Assembly: GCF_032854445.1 (NCBI RefSeq)
Contig: NC_088295.1
Location: forward strand, 66,509,249-66,573,248
DNA length: 64,000 nucleotides
Source: Liolophura sinensis
Lineage: Eukaryota; Mollusca; Polyplacophora; Chitonida; Chitonidae
Direction of reading: 5' to 3'
Below the pieces are notes generated by a model, which was not told where the DNA came from, made no database searches, and saw nothing but the letters and a program-made list of their open reading frames with translations. Position numbers and translations under genes: made by a program. Numbering within the stretch: the first letter of the stretch is position 1; the number at the start of each line of letters is the position of its first letter. Shown one piece after another: positions 37,801 to 49,018 of this stretch.

Positions 37801-40800
37801 GGTCAAACAAATGCCCAGATTGCAATGTCAGGAAGGAACACCTATTGTCCTCTTCGTCTCTACGCCGTTCTTTGCATCTCCCTAACCCCCTCCACCCCCT
37901 CCCCACCCCCTCAGTATCTGCGTTTGTCCGAGAAAACCAGGCATGATATCACATTTTAAAGCACAAATGAGTGTAACAAACAAAGTAACAAACAATAATT
38001 TCATAGACATATACACCAGGTGGCATAACTTTGACATTTGCGATAAGAAGACTCTTCGTCGTACGCAGTGATGAAACTAGTATATTATACTCTCCTACCC
38101 CAAGCACACGCACTCAAAATAGTATTTTAAACAGTTGTAGGGTTAACCCGACTTTGGCGTAAAGTTGCATGTTTTCTATTTTGTGTTGTCATACTTCCTT
38201 TTTATACGAGGGAATTATGTCTATGGTGTTTCAGATCAAGATAAAGAACATTCCGTTGTTAAACGGAGTATTTCTATTTAACTTGAAAATGTACCAAATC
38301 CAGCAAAATAAAAATCCTGCCTAGTGCATCTAACTATTTCTCTGGTTGTAATGCATTTTTATATACTTGGGCAAATGGAGTTTGTGCAGGTTATCAGTTT
38401 AATCCGCATAAAAGGATCTTAGGAAGGTGATGGCCTGGACGTGCTCCTCGGATCTGTACTTCGGGCAGTTATTGGATTGACCGAGTCGGAGACTGGTTGG
38501 CCCCTTGGTGATTGACTCCCAGTCAGAGAGTTGTGCTAACTCCGGGGAGAAATGAAGCACACCGTAATCTGCGATGATTAAATGTGAATCTCCGACCACG
38601 CTTGAGTGGAATGCCAGATGAAGACTTGTCTGTATTACATAAACGATAGTAATCCTTAGGATTGTACCTATGAGAATTTGATACGGTTTTGAAGGGATTG
38701 CTCATGCCTAATGCCCAGGTTGAATCTGAGGATGGTGGTTATGGCGGCTGATTTAGCTAAGAGCAGTTGAGGAGAGATCGGTGGACACGCTGCCAAGTCT
38801 AATGCAGGAATATGATCCCAGACACTTCCTCCGTGGGTGGAAACTGTGGTAGCTTTGCACAGCTGTCGTTCTTAAGCAGGTTTCCCCCCGCCCCCCAGCC
38901 CAAGTTAAGTTCTTGATATTTGCCTCCCGCCGTCTCGCAGGTTAAACAAGGCAGACGTACGAACGTTCCTACATGTATACAAACAATACGCCTTGCTCTT
39001 AAGGATATGATGAATGATTAATGTGCGTCACTTGATTACAGACTCAACCTTACATTGTGGTTTTATAGTCATGTGGGTATTTACGAATCCCTTGTCCAAA
39101 ACATGGATTTAGATGCATCTATAACAAAACAGACGATACGCCACAAGTTACACCTGGTTGGCGTAACGGTTGTTCGAAAGTCCCTAAAGATATGCGTGCA
39201 GCTCTGTAGCTGGACACTAGAGGTTCTCGCATGATGGCTTAAACTCACACACTTTCTGGCTAACAGTAGCAGTCCCCAAATGTTCTGTTCGGCGACGTTA
39301 TAATATACATTCATCATCAGTAAGTGTTCGGTAATAGAATAATCGGCCACAAGAGTCCAAGACTGTGTTTACCACACACCACTTTGTCTTCCGAATAAAT
39401 GACAGCTCAGGTTTCAAGTGGACCATCACCGTTAAACGCCATCCACATCGGTTGAGTTTTCACCCGTAGTCCACCACCAGAAGATCAACGAAATGGTATT
39501 GCTATTGACATGGGACCACATCGCTGACGTTGTGCGATTTTATTCAGCCGTCTACCCCTCAGTCATTGTAGATATTGTCATGGGTAATGGGCACAAGGGT
39601 AACGAGCCAATGTATTCCAACGAATTTTTCAAGCTGTATTTGCGAATGATAGATAAATGGTAAATTTTAAACAAAATTCTGGTATTGGTTTACAATACTG
39701 ACAGTGAAAAAGGCAAAGCATTAATATTTTGTTATGTATGCACTTATTGTCCGTCAATAAACACACCACACTTTTGAAAAATACACCTCTGAATAAAAAC
39801 ATGTAACGTTTGGTGATTAAGATGTATATTGTTAGATTTAAGCATTCTGATACAAAATTTTAAAACGCCCGTTTTCAGAATTTTATCCTCTGTGACTTTA
39901 GCGTTATACCAGAGTATGTCATTCTGCATTTTCAGCATGGCTGCAAAAGGTATATTTTGGAGGAGCTCGCATCTGTTAAGTACTAAATCAACTACATAGA
40001 GCAGTTTTCATTCAGGACAGTGCTTTCCGTGTAGACAGCACGCCTGCAGGTTTTCAACACTGTAAACAAGGTTTCGTGCGCTCGCTCTCAGCGGTCAATT
40101 CTTTGTCGGATCGCATAGAGAAATGCTCGAAGGTTGATCCCTCTAGAGCCCTGGGACGGGTTTCTATATCCACAAGGTTTCGTGTTAACGTCAGAGCTTG
40201 ATTTATTTGGCTAGCCCCTTCTCTTGTGCTCCGAGAGTATTTGGTATACATGTTTGATATACTAACCAGCTAATAAAGATGAAGCCCGCGTTTATTTCCA
40301 GTCGGTTGCCCGGATAGCTTTAAGAAGCGGTGTCTATCAACCCAAGCATTATATATGTATCTCTTCAGCCTGGGTATAAAGTTCCATGTGGAAAACGGTG
40401 TCCATGTTTGTAAACATATGCTTTTGTCTCTCTTCCCACTCTAGGGCACGTGCTTCCTTAGACGAGACACCACTGTGTTGAGCATGACTTGTAGGGACAT
40501 AATTTGTCAAGTAACTCGCTGCTGTGTCCTTTGAGGCTTTAATCTTGGCTTGATGTCTGAGGCAAGGTGGCTGATTTGATTTCCGCCTGAACTCGGACTT
40601 GACCCGTTTTTCTGAATAACATTGTTGGTGAAGTACTCATTGCATTTTGGTTCGTTAAGGATTCTATCAGTGGTCAGCTGTAAGTTTTGTCACACCAGTA
40701 CAAACTGACACTTCTCGTCAGCTAAGCATCTGAAAATGGAACACTTCAAATAGTCATACAATCCACCACAAATCCATTCAAAAGTAGAGTATTTATGATG

Positions 40801-43800
40801 AGTCGGTATATCAGTCTCCATTGGAAATGGCACTTTTTTGGCAAAATTTTATTGCAATCTATAAATATATAGCAGAAATATGAGACACCAGTGACACGCG
40901 ACAGAGAGAACGTCATAAAGCCAAGCACGGACATCTATGTTTGCAGGTGTGGTAATAAGCTATATTTGGGTAGAGTTTTTTGATTCATTGTCATACTCCA
41001 TGTCCCATGGAAATGAACGAGAAACCAGCATAGGTGGCTTATGTAGTTCCCTGCATGACAAAACCTACAATGGCGAAGTTGTGACAATGTACCACAGCTA
41101 AACTCGAGAAGAACTTAAATAGCTTCGAGCATGAATTTCAGAATATGTATTATTTACCGTGACATTTGAAGGATTGCCTACATGTTAGGTCATGTAAATC
41201 AAAAACATGCCGATAGAGCTTTCATGTGCAGTTCATGTTTATCACTGTCAGTCATCATTATTTTGTTAGTGAATTTCTGTTCAGTTTGTGCACTATCATT
41301 GCAATGAATTTTAGTGGAATTTCATCACCAATAAATTATGCCATTACCAATTAGCTTAATTGAATGCGTACATGTGAGTGCACAGTTCTTTTCCATCCTA
41401 TCTAGGATGCAAGCATCCCTCGTATGCATATATGTATACTGTTGTTACAGTAATGTATCCCCTTCGCTTTCCTAAAGCCGTGGTGCACTTGACCTTTCAT
41501 TTCTCATATGGTACCAAATCTCTTTTAATCAGCACCAGTCTTTTGTGACCCTGATGGATTAACTGAACTACACTGTTTAATTCCCGGTGGAAACTCGCCG
41601 AGAAATCTTTCCGGGTGATTACCGCAGTGCTCTGGGGAAAACCTGATGCGTCATGTACAGCCATCAAGCACTTCAAGCATCTCTCAGACAATGTTGTGAG
41701 CTTATATCTCGTTCAGTCAGCCGTGTAACGCGCTCATTCTTGTTTTCTGCTACAGCTTGGAATACGGAAACACTTCACGTCAAAGGTACACACGGTTACC
41801 TATTTAGCTGACAAAGCTGTTACATTTTTTCTTCCATTCATTCCATTGCTGCCTTTCTCTTACGCTGCGATTAAGCTGTTCGCTTTGAGAAGTTACGATT
41901 AAAAAAAACCATGAGAACTCCAGAAGAGTCCTTAGAAAAGGTGAATAGGTGACATAAACTACAGTCTGACAGGTTGGGTAGCAGAAGTTGACCAGACATG
42001 GACACGTCATTTCTGAATGATCTGATCAGTGGGTGAAATAGCGATTTTGATGGGAGGGCTGTGTTTATACTCTTGCCTACGTTAGTTTGATATAGAGAGC
42101 GTCGATTTTACACCGAGGAGAAATGAGCTGTCTGGTTCGACTTTAAGGGGCCACAGGACAATGTGCTGCGTACCAGCATGAGGTGATCCACAGAGATGAG
42201 TAGAGACTCCCATAGCAATTACATTTTTTCCGCAGTTAAGAATCTGGTTGATTCTGTACAGGTTCATTTCAATCTCACCATACGTTTTTCAGGGTAAATT
42301 CTTGGCACCAGTTCTTTCTCTGCTCGCGCCGTCAGAATCATGTACCCCGGAGTTCATTATAGAAGGTTTATAGAGCTAGTTCCATATACACGGAATCTGA
42401 CAAGATAGCCGCAACACTAAACATATGATTACAGAGAAAATACGCTGCGCGCTGCGAGAAATTGGCATCATTTCCACTACTTAAGCTGTCCCATCTGCAA
42501 AGGAACAGTCATGTTACTGGCATGAGCAACATGTACAGGGGTTTTCAAAACAAAATAAATCCACTAATTATCAACCAAATTTACAACGTGATGTCTTACG
42601 CCCCTGTTGCGAGGAGCCTTCTGAATCTCGTTTTGTAAGATGAGGTGGCAAATGACCTCCACAGGGTCTCGCATCGTACGCAATGTAATGATTAATGGGA
42701 AAGACCCAGAGTGCATATTTAATGAAGACATGGCATAAGAGAGAACGATTATCTTAAAGGTAATATATAAGGGAAAAGATGAACAGCACAAACGCACTAA
42801 TCTCATTTTATATCGCCAACTGCGGTAAATAACGCTAATAACGCTAAAACGTACGCTTAGCAGAACGTCACTGATTGTCGCTATTTTCATGGAGGATATC
42901 AAATTATGCTGATTATATCGAACAGCGAATTCAGTCCAGCGAAAATAATGAATTGGGTAAAAATCGAAGTGATTATTGTAAAACGCTAAGCCTGATCGCT
43001 ATTATGCTAGATAGGAATGCTATGTTTATCGAACACGGTCCCTGAGCATGATGTGATTAAGCCCAGGTATAGTCTCAAAACTGCCTGTGATCACACAATG
43101 CTCCCATCAAAAGTTACTCAGACGAGGATTCAAGAGGCAACTCTTCCTTTATACTCGGGAGAGAGCCTTCAGGATACAAGAATCTGAATGGAATGAAGAA
43201 CTGTACCGATTTATTTACTACTGCATCGTTGGTACGGTGAAATACTTATAAATATGTGCGGCTAAGCTGTTTGTTGAACCCATTCATAAGCTGGATTTGC
43301 ACAAAACTTTACGACGCGATTCGGCTCAAGAAGACTGTTGCGCTGGGTCCTATGTGTTCTAAATAACAGCGCGTTTACCTGTATGTGTACCTGACGATAC
43401 TGCTTTCATCTGTAAAAGGCTCAGTGCACTTATGTACTGCCACCAATACATCGTGCTCTTTGGCTGAAACCTAGACGGATTTTAAACCTATCCTGACGTT
43501 TATTTATACTGAACGGGTAAGCATGTTCCAGTTTACGTACACGGCTTGGCATGCTTTTGACTGCAACCGCCTGCTTGTAAAATTCGCCCTATTGTTTTAT
43601 GGGCATGGTTCGGCTTGTTTCACACCCAAACGCGCGGCTGTGTGGAATGGGAATCTATCATGTAGGCGCTTACAGAAATATCACATTTCCCTTGCTTTTG
43701 CTCTTGATGTACATCAACATTCCGTGTTGGTTTTCAAAACAATTCTCTTGCAAAATCCAGTATCCACCTATCCCTAATTTTCAGAAATATTTTACAGGCC

Positions 43801-45792
43801 GTTCGAGGAACTGAGCTATGCACAACTTTTCCCATAACATCAAGATAGCAGAGTGATGTTATTTTTCAGGACTATCAATCATTGGGAGGCCTGCTCATCC
43901 TACTCATTTTATAAAATCGTATGCTATACTTGTTCCTTTTCGGTTTGTTTTTGGCACTGAAGTGTTGTTAATTGTAGTGTTTATAAAATATTCATACGGA
44001 TATTGGACACCACAGCTGCCTGATGGAAACTCCTCAGTTACTTTATTTGGGTCGTGTCATACGTTAAATTTGAGTAACTTTCATATCTTGCAAGTCTATC
44101 CTTTGTTGTCTTCGCAGATAGCCGTTTATCTTTAGCTCTTATGTGGAACGTAGTAAATGCAGATTGCGTGTCTCGGCCACATTTATACGTTTACAGATCA
44201 CAGTACATCATATGTATATATGCATTACATGTATTTCAAGTAAATATATGAGTTAAAATAAAATTTAAGTTATCACTCAAACTTGCATGTTCGTGTTCGG
44301 TTTGGGTATTGTGGCACAATGAACTGTTTAAACTGTCCAGTTTTCAAGATTTTTTACGTCGTTTTAGAAATAATTTGGAGATTATACACCAGATGCCAGG
44401 GGAGCCGGTTAGTAACATTCAATTTTCTTTTTAAAAGAGGGTATATTTATGGCTGCTCTGAGTGAGTTCCCAACCCGCCTTTCGCCGAAGAACGCCGGTT
44501 CAAATTGATTTAAAACACAAAATAGATTGCTCAGCGATGTTTCAAATAGAGCAGTATTTACTTAATAGGAATTCTTTGACCGTTGAGGAACGGCAAAAGC
44601 CCATCTTTCTCTTGCTGTGGCATAATGGGATCACGGGTTGTTGGCCGGGGAAAGAAATGTATCAAATGGGGCACTTCTTCGGGTTTTCATTGATTCGGTG
44701 CACTTAGGTCGACGTACTTCAGCTGATGGCCAAATTCAATGGAACAAGCGGTGAAATTCGTATTGATTCTATGCCTAGGCATATATGGATAGCAATCCAT
44801 ATGTCATAAACACCACTCGATAGGTCTCGTACGAGGATTATCCAGCTCTGTTAATCATGATTGTAAAGCCATTGATGTCAGTATCACCTATACAAGATCA
44901 TCTCTCCGTATAAAAGCAACGTATAAACACACTCGCATGTGTGCAGTCGCCCGTTGGAATCGACCAGTAAGTGGCAATAGACTGGCAGTCAAATTCTCAA
45001 TTCCTTACACCCAAGCTGGGCCAATTACCGAACATTCAGTCGGATGAATGGGTTTTAAATTAGCCACAGAAGCGACAGAAGACGTCGAAAGAAAATTACT
45101 CAAACCAGATTACCAGACTTGAAGCTGAGTTGAGCACTGTGACATTAATATCCGCATCCCATCTTTGTTCGAATTCTATTCCCGGTTTTGAGTCCAACGC
45201 AATAAGATATGGTCATTTTGAACGCAATAATGTAAACAAATAAGTGTAATTATGACATCACAAGCAAGATGTATGGTAACTTTGGAGCTTTGATTTCTTG
45301 TTTAATATAACGAATACTAGGATGTTGGATTTTGCATAATCAGTTCCATAATGTTCAAATAGCGTGCAGAAAAAAAATCATTCACTGCCTTAGATAGAAA
45401 GCAATTTCAAAGTTTATAGAATTTATTTTCGCTAAAAGCTGCAAATTATTGTCTGCTAATAACCAATCTTAGCATCAATTTATTTATTTATTTATTTGAT
45501 TGGTGTTTTACGCCGTACTCAAGAATATTTCACTTATACGACGGCGGCCAGCATTATGGTGAGTGGAAACCTGGCAGAGCTGCACTTGAACTCACAGCGA
45601 CCGCATTGGTGAGAGACTTCTGGGTCATTACGCTGCGCTAGCGCGCTAACCAACTGAGCTATGGAAGCCACTCTTAGCATCAAGCACACTTTATTGAAAT
45701 GATTGGCGACACCACTGTAGCCCAGTCTGTGTGTACCTCGGGTTTATGTCTAGAGTTTAATTTTCAGTAGATTCTAAAAGCTATTTAGGGAC

Positions 45793-45852
<60 letters not shown>

Positions 45853-46614
45853 AATGGTGCTTATTTCCTTTGCATTATTTACTGTAGCGCGCGTATTAGT
45901 GCATCAACAAGTTGTGTATTTCACAACACATGTTACATGCGGTGTTGATTTCAAGTCGATTTCACATGTTTTATTTACAAGTCCTTCTTTATCTTTTCAG
46001 GCATTCTGTATTTCTTCAGCTCAACTGTAAATCCCATTCTCTACAACCTCCTATCCCGAAAGTACCGTCAGGCCTTCAAGCGGACGTTATGTCGTTGTTG
46101 TATCGACATGGAGGGCCTTCCGTCGTTTTATAAACTGAAAGCCAAGTTTAACATTCGGCAGGCAGAAAACCCCGATTCTCACAGCAGTGTGCGTTACTTG
46201 TATCCAGAGAAACCAATACTGGTAGCTACTTACAACAACAATAACGAAAATAGAAAACAGGAGATTGTTCCAAGAAAATGCGTCCCGAGTTCCAAGGAGA
46301 CATATATCAAGTTGACTACAAAAGGTGGATCGGGCGAGTCATCGAGCGGTTCAAGCAGCGGCCATGCCCACTCGGACGGACGCCTACATTACCACTGTAG
46401 ACACAAAATGTCTTGCTGCCGTCGACATTGTCAGGGGCTTGATCCGCAACTGGGTCGCCAGTACTTGTCTCGTTCCTTTAACAATATTTATTATTGTGAC
46501 ACAGAGTCGAAACGTCCCAAGAGGCGAACACGAGACCAAAAGCGGTTGCCAGTGGCTACATTCGACAGCACCTGTCAGTGCCGGGACTGGCGAATAGATG
46601 CCACCATGTTGTGA
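28461..46614 (+). CDS. Neuromedin U / pyrokinin / CAPA-type neuropeptide GPCR (four coding exons)
   Basis: Joining 28461-28827, 33384-33914, 34247-34378 and 46001-46614 gives 547 residues of a class A receptor for an amidated neuropeptide, coupled to G proteins at the plasma membrane. N-glycosylation sites are at Asn14, 21 and 43. Landmarks: GN at 87-88 (helix 1), NLAISD with Asp116 (helix 2), Cys144 and Cys230 for the extracellular disulfide, ERY 168-170, CWAP 309-312 and NPILY 354-358. The motifs [33 protein letters not shown] and [13 protein letters not shown] place it with arthropod pyrokinin/CAPA and vertebrate neuromedin U receptors; molluscan receptors of this group are reported to bind small cardioactive peptides. 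The ligand here is unknown. The tail is long (174 residues), with Cys374/376/377 as likely palmitoylation sites, a Gly/Ser run (452-464), a His/Cys cluster (473-487) and a C-terminal T-M-L that fits a class I PDZ ligand. All introns are phase 1. Confidence 0.93.
28828..33383 (+). other. Receptor intron 1 (4.6 kb)
   Basis: GT-AG, phase 1, with a pyrimidine-rich acceptor ending TTAACAG. Apart from the SINE B fragment at 32650-32820, I recognise no gene or element. Overlapping frames around 28863-30347 on both strands have no family signature. Confidence 0.8.
32650..32820 (+). mobile_element. SINE family B, 5'-truncated copy in receptor intron 1
   Basis: Contains the family B body (CTTCCTCTCCGGCCGTACGT, GGATGGTCGTGGGTTTCCTC) and the tail TACGGTGTAAAACACCAAAC followed by AAATA repeats. 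The tRNA-like head is missing. Confidence 0.85.
33384..33914 (+). CDS. Receptor exon 2: end of helix 2 to start of helix 6
   Basis: Encodes residues 123-299 and the first base of codon 300. It holds the ELYAIW segment, Cys144, the ERYVAICHP loop, the LSRAVK second intracellular loop, extracellular loop 2 with Cys230, helix 5 and the [10 protein letters not shown] third-loop end. Acceptor TTAACAG|CT, donor TTAG|GTGTGT. Confidence 0.93.
33915..34246 (+). other. Receptor intron 2 (332 bp)
   Basis: Short GT-AG phase 1 intron ending in TTTTTTCCCAG. No other content is seen. Confidence 0.88.
34247..34378 (+). CDS. Receptor exon 3: helix 6 and extracellular loop 3
   Basis: Encodes residues 300-343 plus one base: [19 protein letters not shown], an acidic loop (KRDDWNEE), and the start of helix 7 (SHLFYVS). 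Acceptor TTTCCCAG|TT and donor TCAG|GTACGT are both strong. Confidence 0.93.
34750..34860. mobile_element. Short MITE in receptor intron 3
   Basis: The left end is GGTCCCAGTTTCACATAC; the reverse complement of the right end is GGGCCCAGACACACTAAG. The interior is built from TACGATAA and TCGTACG-type palindromic motifs. A CAG at each border could be a 3-bp target duplication. Its 111-bp size and GGGCCC-type ends match short non-autonomous DNA elements widespread in invertebrates. Confidence 0.65.
37244..37486 (+). pseudogene. Decayed paralog of a cysteine-rich secreted peptide gene
   Basis: About 160 bp (37248-37405) match 62672-62830 at the DNA level: a shared GCATCAYTGAAAACT leader, CTTCTC, a hydrophobic segment with LPALF, then Cys-Asp-Tyr-Arg-Leu-Gly and further cysteines. 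Here the ATG used by the other copy is absent, so translation would need an upstream ATG (37244). That would add residues before the hydrophobic segment, and the Lys-Arg before the first mature cysteine is lost. The frame is open for 80 codons, so a modified functional peptide is not excluded. It lies on the same strand as the receptor, inside its last intron. Confidence 0.4.
38399..38871 (-). other. Unassigned coding-like stretch with one frame change
   Basis: Two overlapping minus-strand frames stay open end to end: 38871 to 38668 (68 codons) and 38701 to 38399 (101 codons with stop). The first reads through [20 protein letters not shown]; the second ends in [17 protein letters not shown]. 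Composition is protein-like and GC is higher than in the surrounding intron. A single shift in the 38668-38701 overlap would join them into roughly 150-160 residues. I do not recognise a family. It could be a fragment of a mobile-element protein or chance. Confidence 0.25.
45479..45671 (-). mobile_element. tRNA-derived SINE, family B, with perfect target duplication
   Basis: On the minus strand it begins GTGGCTTCCATAGCTCAGTT, a well-kept tRNA-like head with A box TAGCTCAGTTGGTTAGCGC, followed by B box GAGTTCAAGTGCAGCTC. The body is shortened and the tail ends in AATA repeats. A 12-bp direct repeat, tcttagcatcaa, lies at 45467-45478 and 45672-45683. This copy defines both ends of family B. Confidence 0.93.
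45795..45849. repeat. (TA)n microsatellite, about 27 repeats
   Basis: An uninterrupted TA run of about 55 bases, some 150 bp upstream of the acceptor of receptor exon 4. It is likely length-variable. Confidence 0.97.
46001..46614 (+). CDS. Receptor exon 4: helix 7, helix 8 and long cytoplasmic tail
   Basis: Encodes residues 344-547 and the TGA stop. It starts with [14 protein letters not shown] of helix 7, then the SRKYRQAF helix 8 and a 174-residue tail. The tail has basic clusters ([11 protein letters not shown]), an Asn run, a Gly/Ser run and a His/Cys-rich patch, unusual features for this receptor family. Acceptor CTTTTCAG|GC. Confidence 0.93.
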
Positions 46615-48461
46615 TCTAGAGTAGTAGGAGTTTTGTACAAAGATGATGTATATTATATTTGTATGTGGGTTGCCACTGGCATCATGTCATTTGCTCAAAA
46701 TGAGTCTTTCAGTAGGTTCTCTTAATGTCTCATCTTGCCGTGTTTGTTTTCCAAACATCTGATCGCTTTGCTCGCCTTTTTCAAGTTTCTCGTCATGGAG
46801 AAGTGTATATTTTTGTTGTAAGAGTGGAATCCAGTTCCAGACTGTTTTTGATCACTAACTTAACGCATTCAAGCCGGACATTGTTTTGAGGTGGAATTAA
46901 TATTCTTAAAAGTTAAAGTGAACTTTGTGCAGACCAACCGGTGAAAGTGACACTTATTTATATATGTGGGTTGTCTATTCGAATTACAAACTGTATTTTT
47001 ATGAGGCAGTGTTTGCTTGAGTTATGTTCATATTCCAACAGTGTTTCTTTTAGTGTAATGAGAAGTGCACTGTCTAACACATATTTCAGCCCTCTAGGTC
47101 ATACTAAATGCATATCTTGCTCAAGCCGAATTTTCTGGCTAGTATAATCTCGTGTGCCTTTTGCGGGTCCTGAATGGGTAATCTTTCACACCCAAGGCAA
47201 TTTGCGCCAAAGCTGTGTTGTCCACTATCCATACCTGAAATGTTTTTCTGTGAGCAGACTTTTAACGTATATTGCTCGTGCAATATAAGTTGTGCACGAT
47301 CCGGTTCCTCATATACAGTTCTTCAGACCGAAAGTTTGGACCAAAAAAGTATACAGAATACTAACAGACAAAATGTATTATTAAAACAAACAGAGAACAA
47401 CTGGAATTTTGGAACCCAAAGACTTACATTTGGCTCGAGGCGCAAAGTGAATTATTGACTGCATCGATCTGAACTGTGTGCATCTTTTGAAAAAAGCAAA
47501 CACCTGCCCAGTTTAACATAGTTTAACGACAATAACTGACTACGGTCTACATTACTGGCCGCTACGGCGTGGAAAGTTGCGCGCGCGCTGAGCTAGACAG
47601 ACTTTCACACAGTATTCGGTCTAGGTTATGCAGCTATCCATTATCGTAAATTTCAGACCTGACCTGCCTGGTTAAACACCTGCTACCAGATTTTGGGTAT
47701 AGAGATGCAATACGTTACTTTCAATTAGTAGTTTCCAAACATAAAAGCTGGAAGCAAAACGATACCGGTGATCATTTGTCAATATATGGAGTCAAAACTG
47801 CGATTGGAAGACCTGCGACATGTGAGAATTGGATGCGGTAACTCGATAGGAATTTATTGAGAATGAACAGCCATGATACGTATCTGCGGCTGCTCCAGAC
47901 AGAAGCAAGATTTATTAACTGAGGAAGAACCTGTCCCATGCCTGGTAAACAAATAGTATCTCCATTTGATTGACGAATTCTTCTATCACGTCTGCCATTT
48001 TTATCGATTCAAGACATGAGAAAAAAACTCATTATGACCAAAGCCATATTCTTTTCGTACAACACTAGTAATGAGAAAAACGTTTAACGAGGGTAGACAG
48101 AATCTAGTTTCAGAAATATATCAACCAGTTGAAGAGCACAGCCGATCAGCATCAAAATACATAAGCCTTTTCACTTAAAAAAAATGTTCACCAGAAAGTC
48201 TTACACTGGCTTAACACCTACAAAGATGTTAAGTGGTTCCAGAGAAGCACGCATGACAGCGGATTACTTTACTACAGTGGCAGGAAAACAATCACCGATA
48301 AATCATCTCACAACTTAACGTAGGACTTGGTTTTACAACGGTCAGTTTCATGTTTTGACTTAAAAACTAGGCACTGATTACGCTCAGAATGCCCGGAAAT
48401 ATATCACTTAATTTTTTCAGAACATTCCCACTGGATGCTCTAAGTTAACAACATGCCATCT
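46615..48461 (+). other. Receptor 3' untranslated region and downstream non-coding sequence
   Basis: No AATAAA is seen close to the stop; an ATTAAA variant at 47380-47385 is a possible polyadenylation signal. The 94-codon open frame at 47174-47458 falls inside this stretch and has no family signature. The end of the transcript cannot be placed by eye. Confidence 0.4.
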
Positions 48462-49018
48462 ACTGGCCTTGAGAGCACTGTTGGTAGAGCGTCCGTTTCG
48501 GGAGGCGGCAGATCCAAGGTCAGTCATGGGTCGGGCCATGCCTAAGACCTTAAGAAAGGAAGAGAACAACTGGTTGACCCATATCAGTATAGTTGCTCAG
48601 GCTTGCCTTCGGTAAGTCGTCTCAGTGAAGCAGCACTTGATGAAAGAGCGGTGGAAATCCATCGTTCAACCAGGAGGGCCTCCCTGGCTCAGTTGATTGC
48701 CGTGCTAGGGCAGCGTAAAAGCGGTCGCTGTGAGTTCAAGTCCAGCTCATGCTGTCTTTTTCTCCGGCTGTACGTGTGAAGGTCTACCAGCAACCTGAGG
48801 ATGATGTACAACCCCGGGCTCTGCCCGGTTTCCTCTCATCATAATGCTGGCCGCCGTCGTATAAGTGAAATATTTTTGAGTACAGCGTAAAAACACCAAT
48901 CAAATCATGATCACATTCAACAAGGAGGCATATTACATGCACTCTAAGCACTCCTTCGTCATCATATGACTGAACAATTGCTAAGTACCACGTTAAACCC
49001 CAAGCCCTCACTCACTCA
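48462..49018 (+). mobile_element. SINE family A, old copy split by a SINE B insertion
   Basis: The outer element runs 48462-48677 and resumes 48929-49018. It keeps the family A head (GAGCACTGTTGGTAGAGCGT), the TAAGTCGTCTCAGTGAAGCA body and the CGTTAAACCCCAAGCCCTCA tail. It is clearly more diverged than the copies at 116 and 3134 and has lost the internal hairpin. A weak 12-bp repeat (aacatgccatct / aatatgcgacct) may be its target duplication. Confidence 0.85.
48678..48915 (+). mobile_element. SINE family B nested inside SINE A
   Basis: Begins GCCTCCCTGGCTCAGTTGAT, with B box GAGTTCAAGTCCAGCTC, and ends in the GTAAAAACACCAATCAAAT tail. It is flanked by ttcaac(c/a)aggagg at 48665-48677 and 48916-48928, a 13-bp target duplication with one mismatch, made from family A sequence. 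This dates family B activity after this family A insertion. Confidence 0.92.

Larger units (their letters stand above)
34379..46000 (+). other. Receptor intron 3 (11.6 kb)
   Basis: GT-AG phase 1 intron ending CTTTATCTTTTCAG. It holds a MITE (34750), a decayed cysteine-rich peptide copy (37244), an unassigned coding-like stretch (38399), a SINE B (45479) and a (TA)n tract (45795). The rest (about 34861-37240, 38880-45460) shows no recognised gene. If this intron is retained, translation runs 31 codons past residue 343 to a stop at about 34473. Confidence 0.85.

Noticed and set aside
47174-47458. 94-codon frame downstream of the receptor
   Set aside because: It falls in the probable 3' untranslated region and has no signature.
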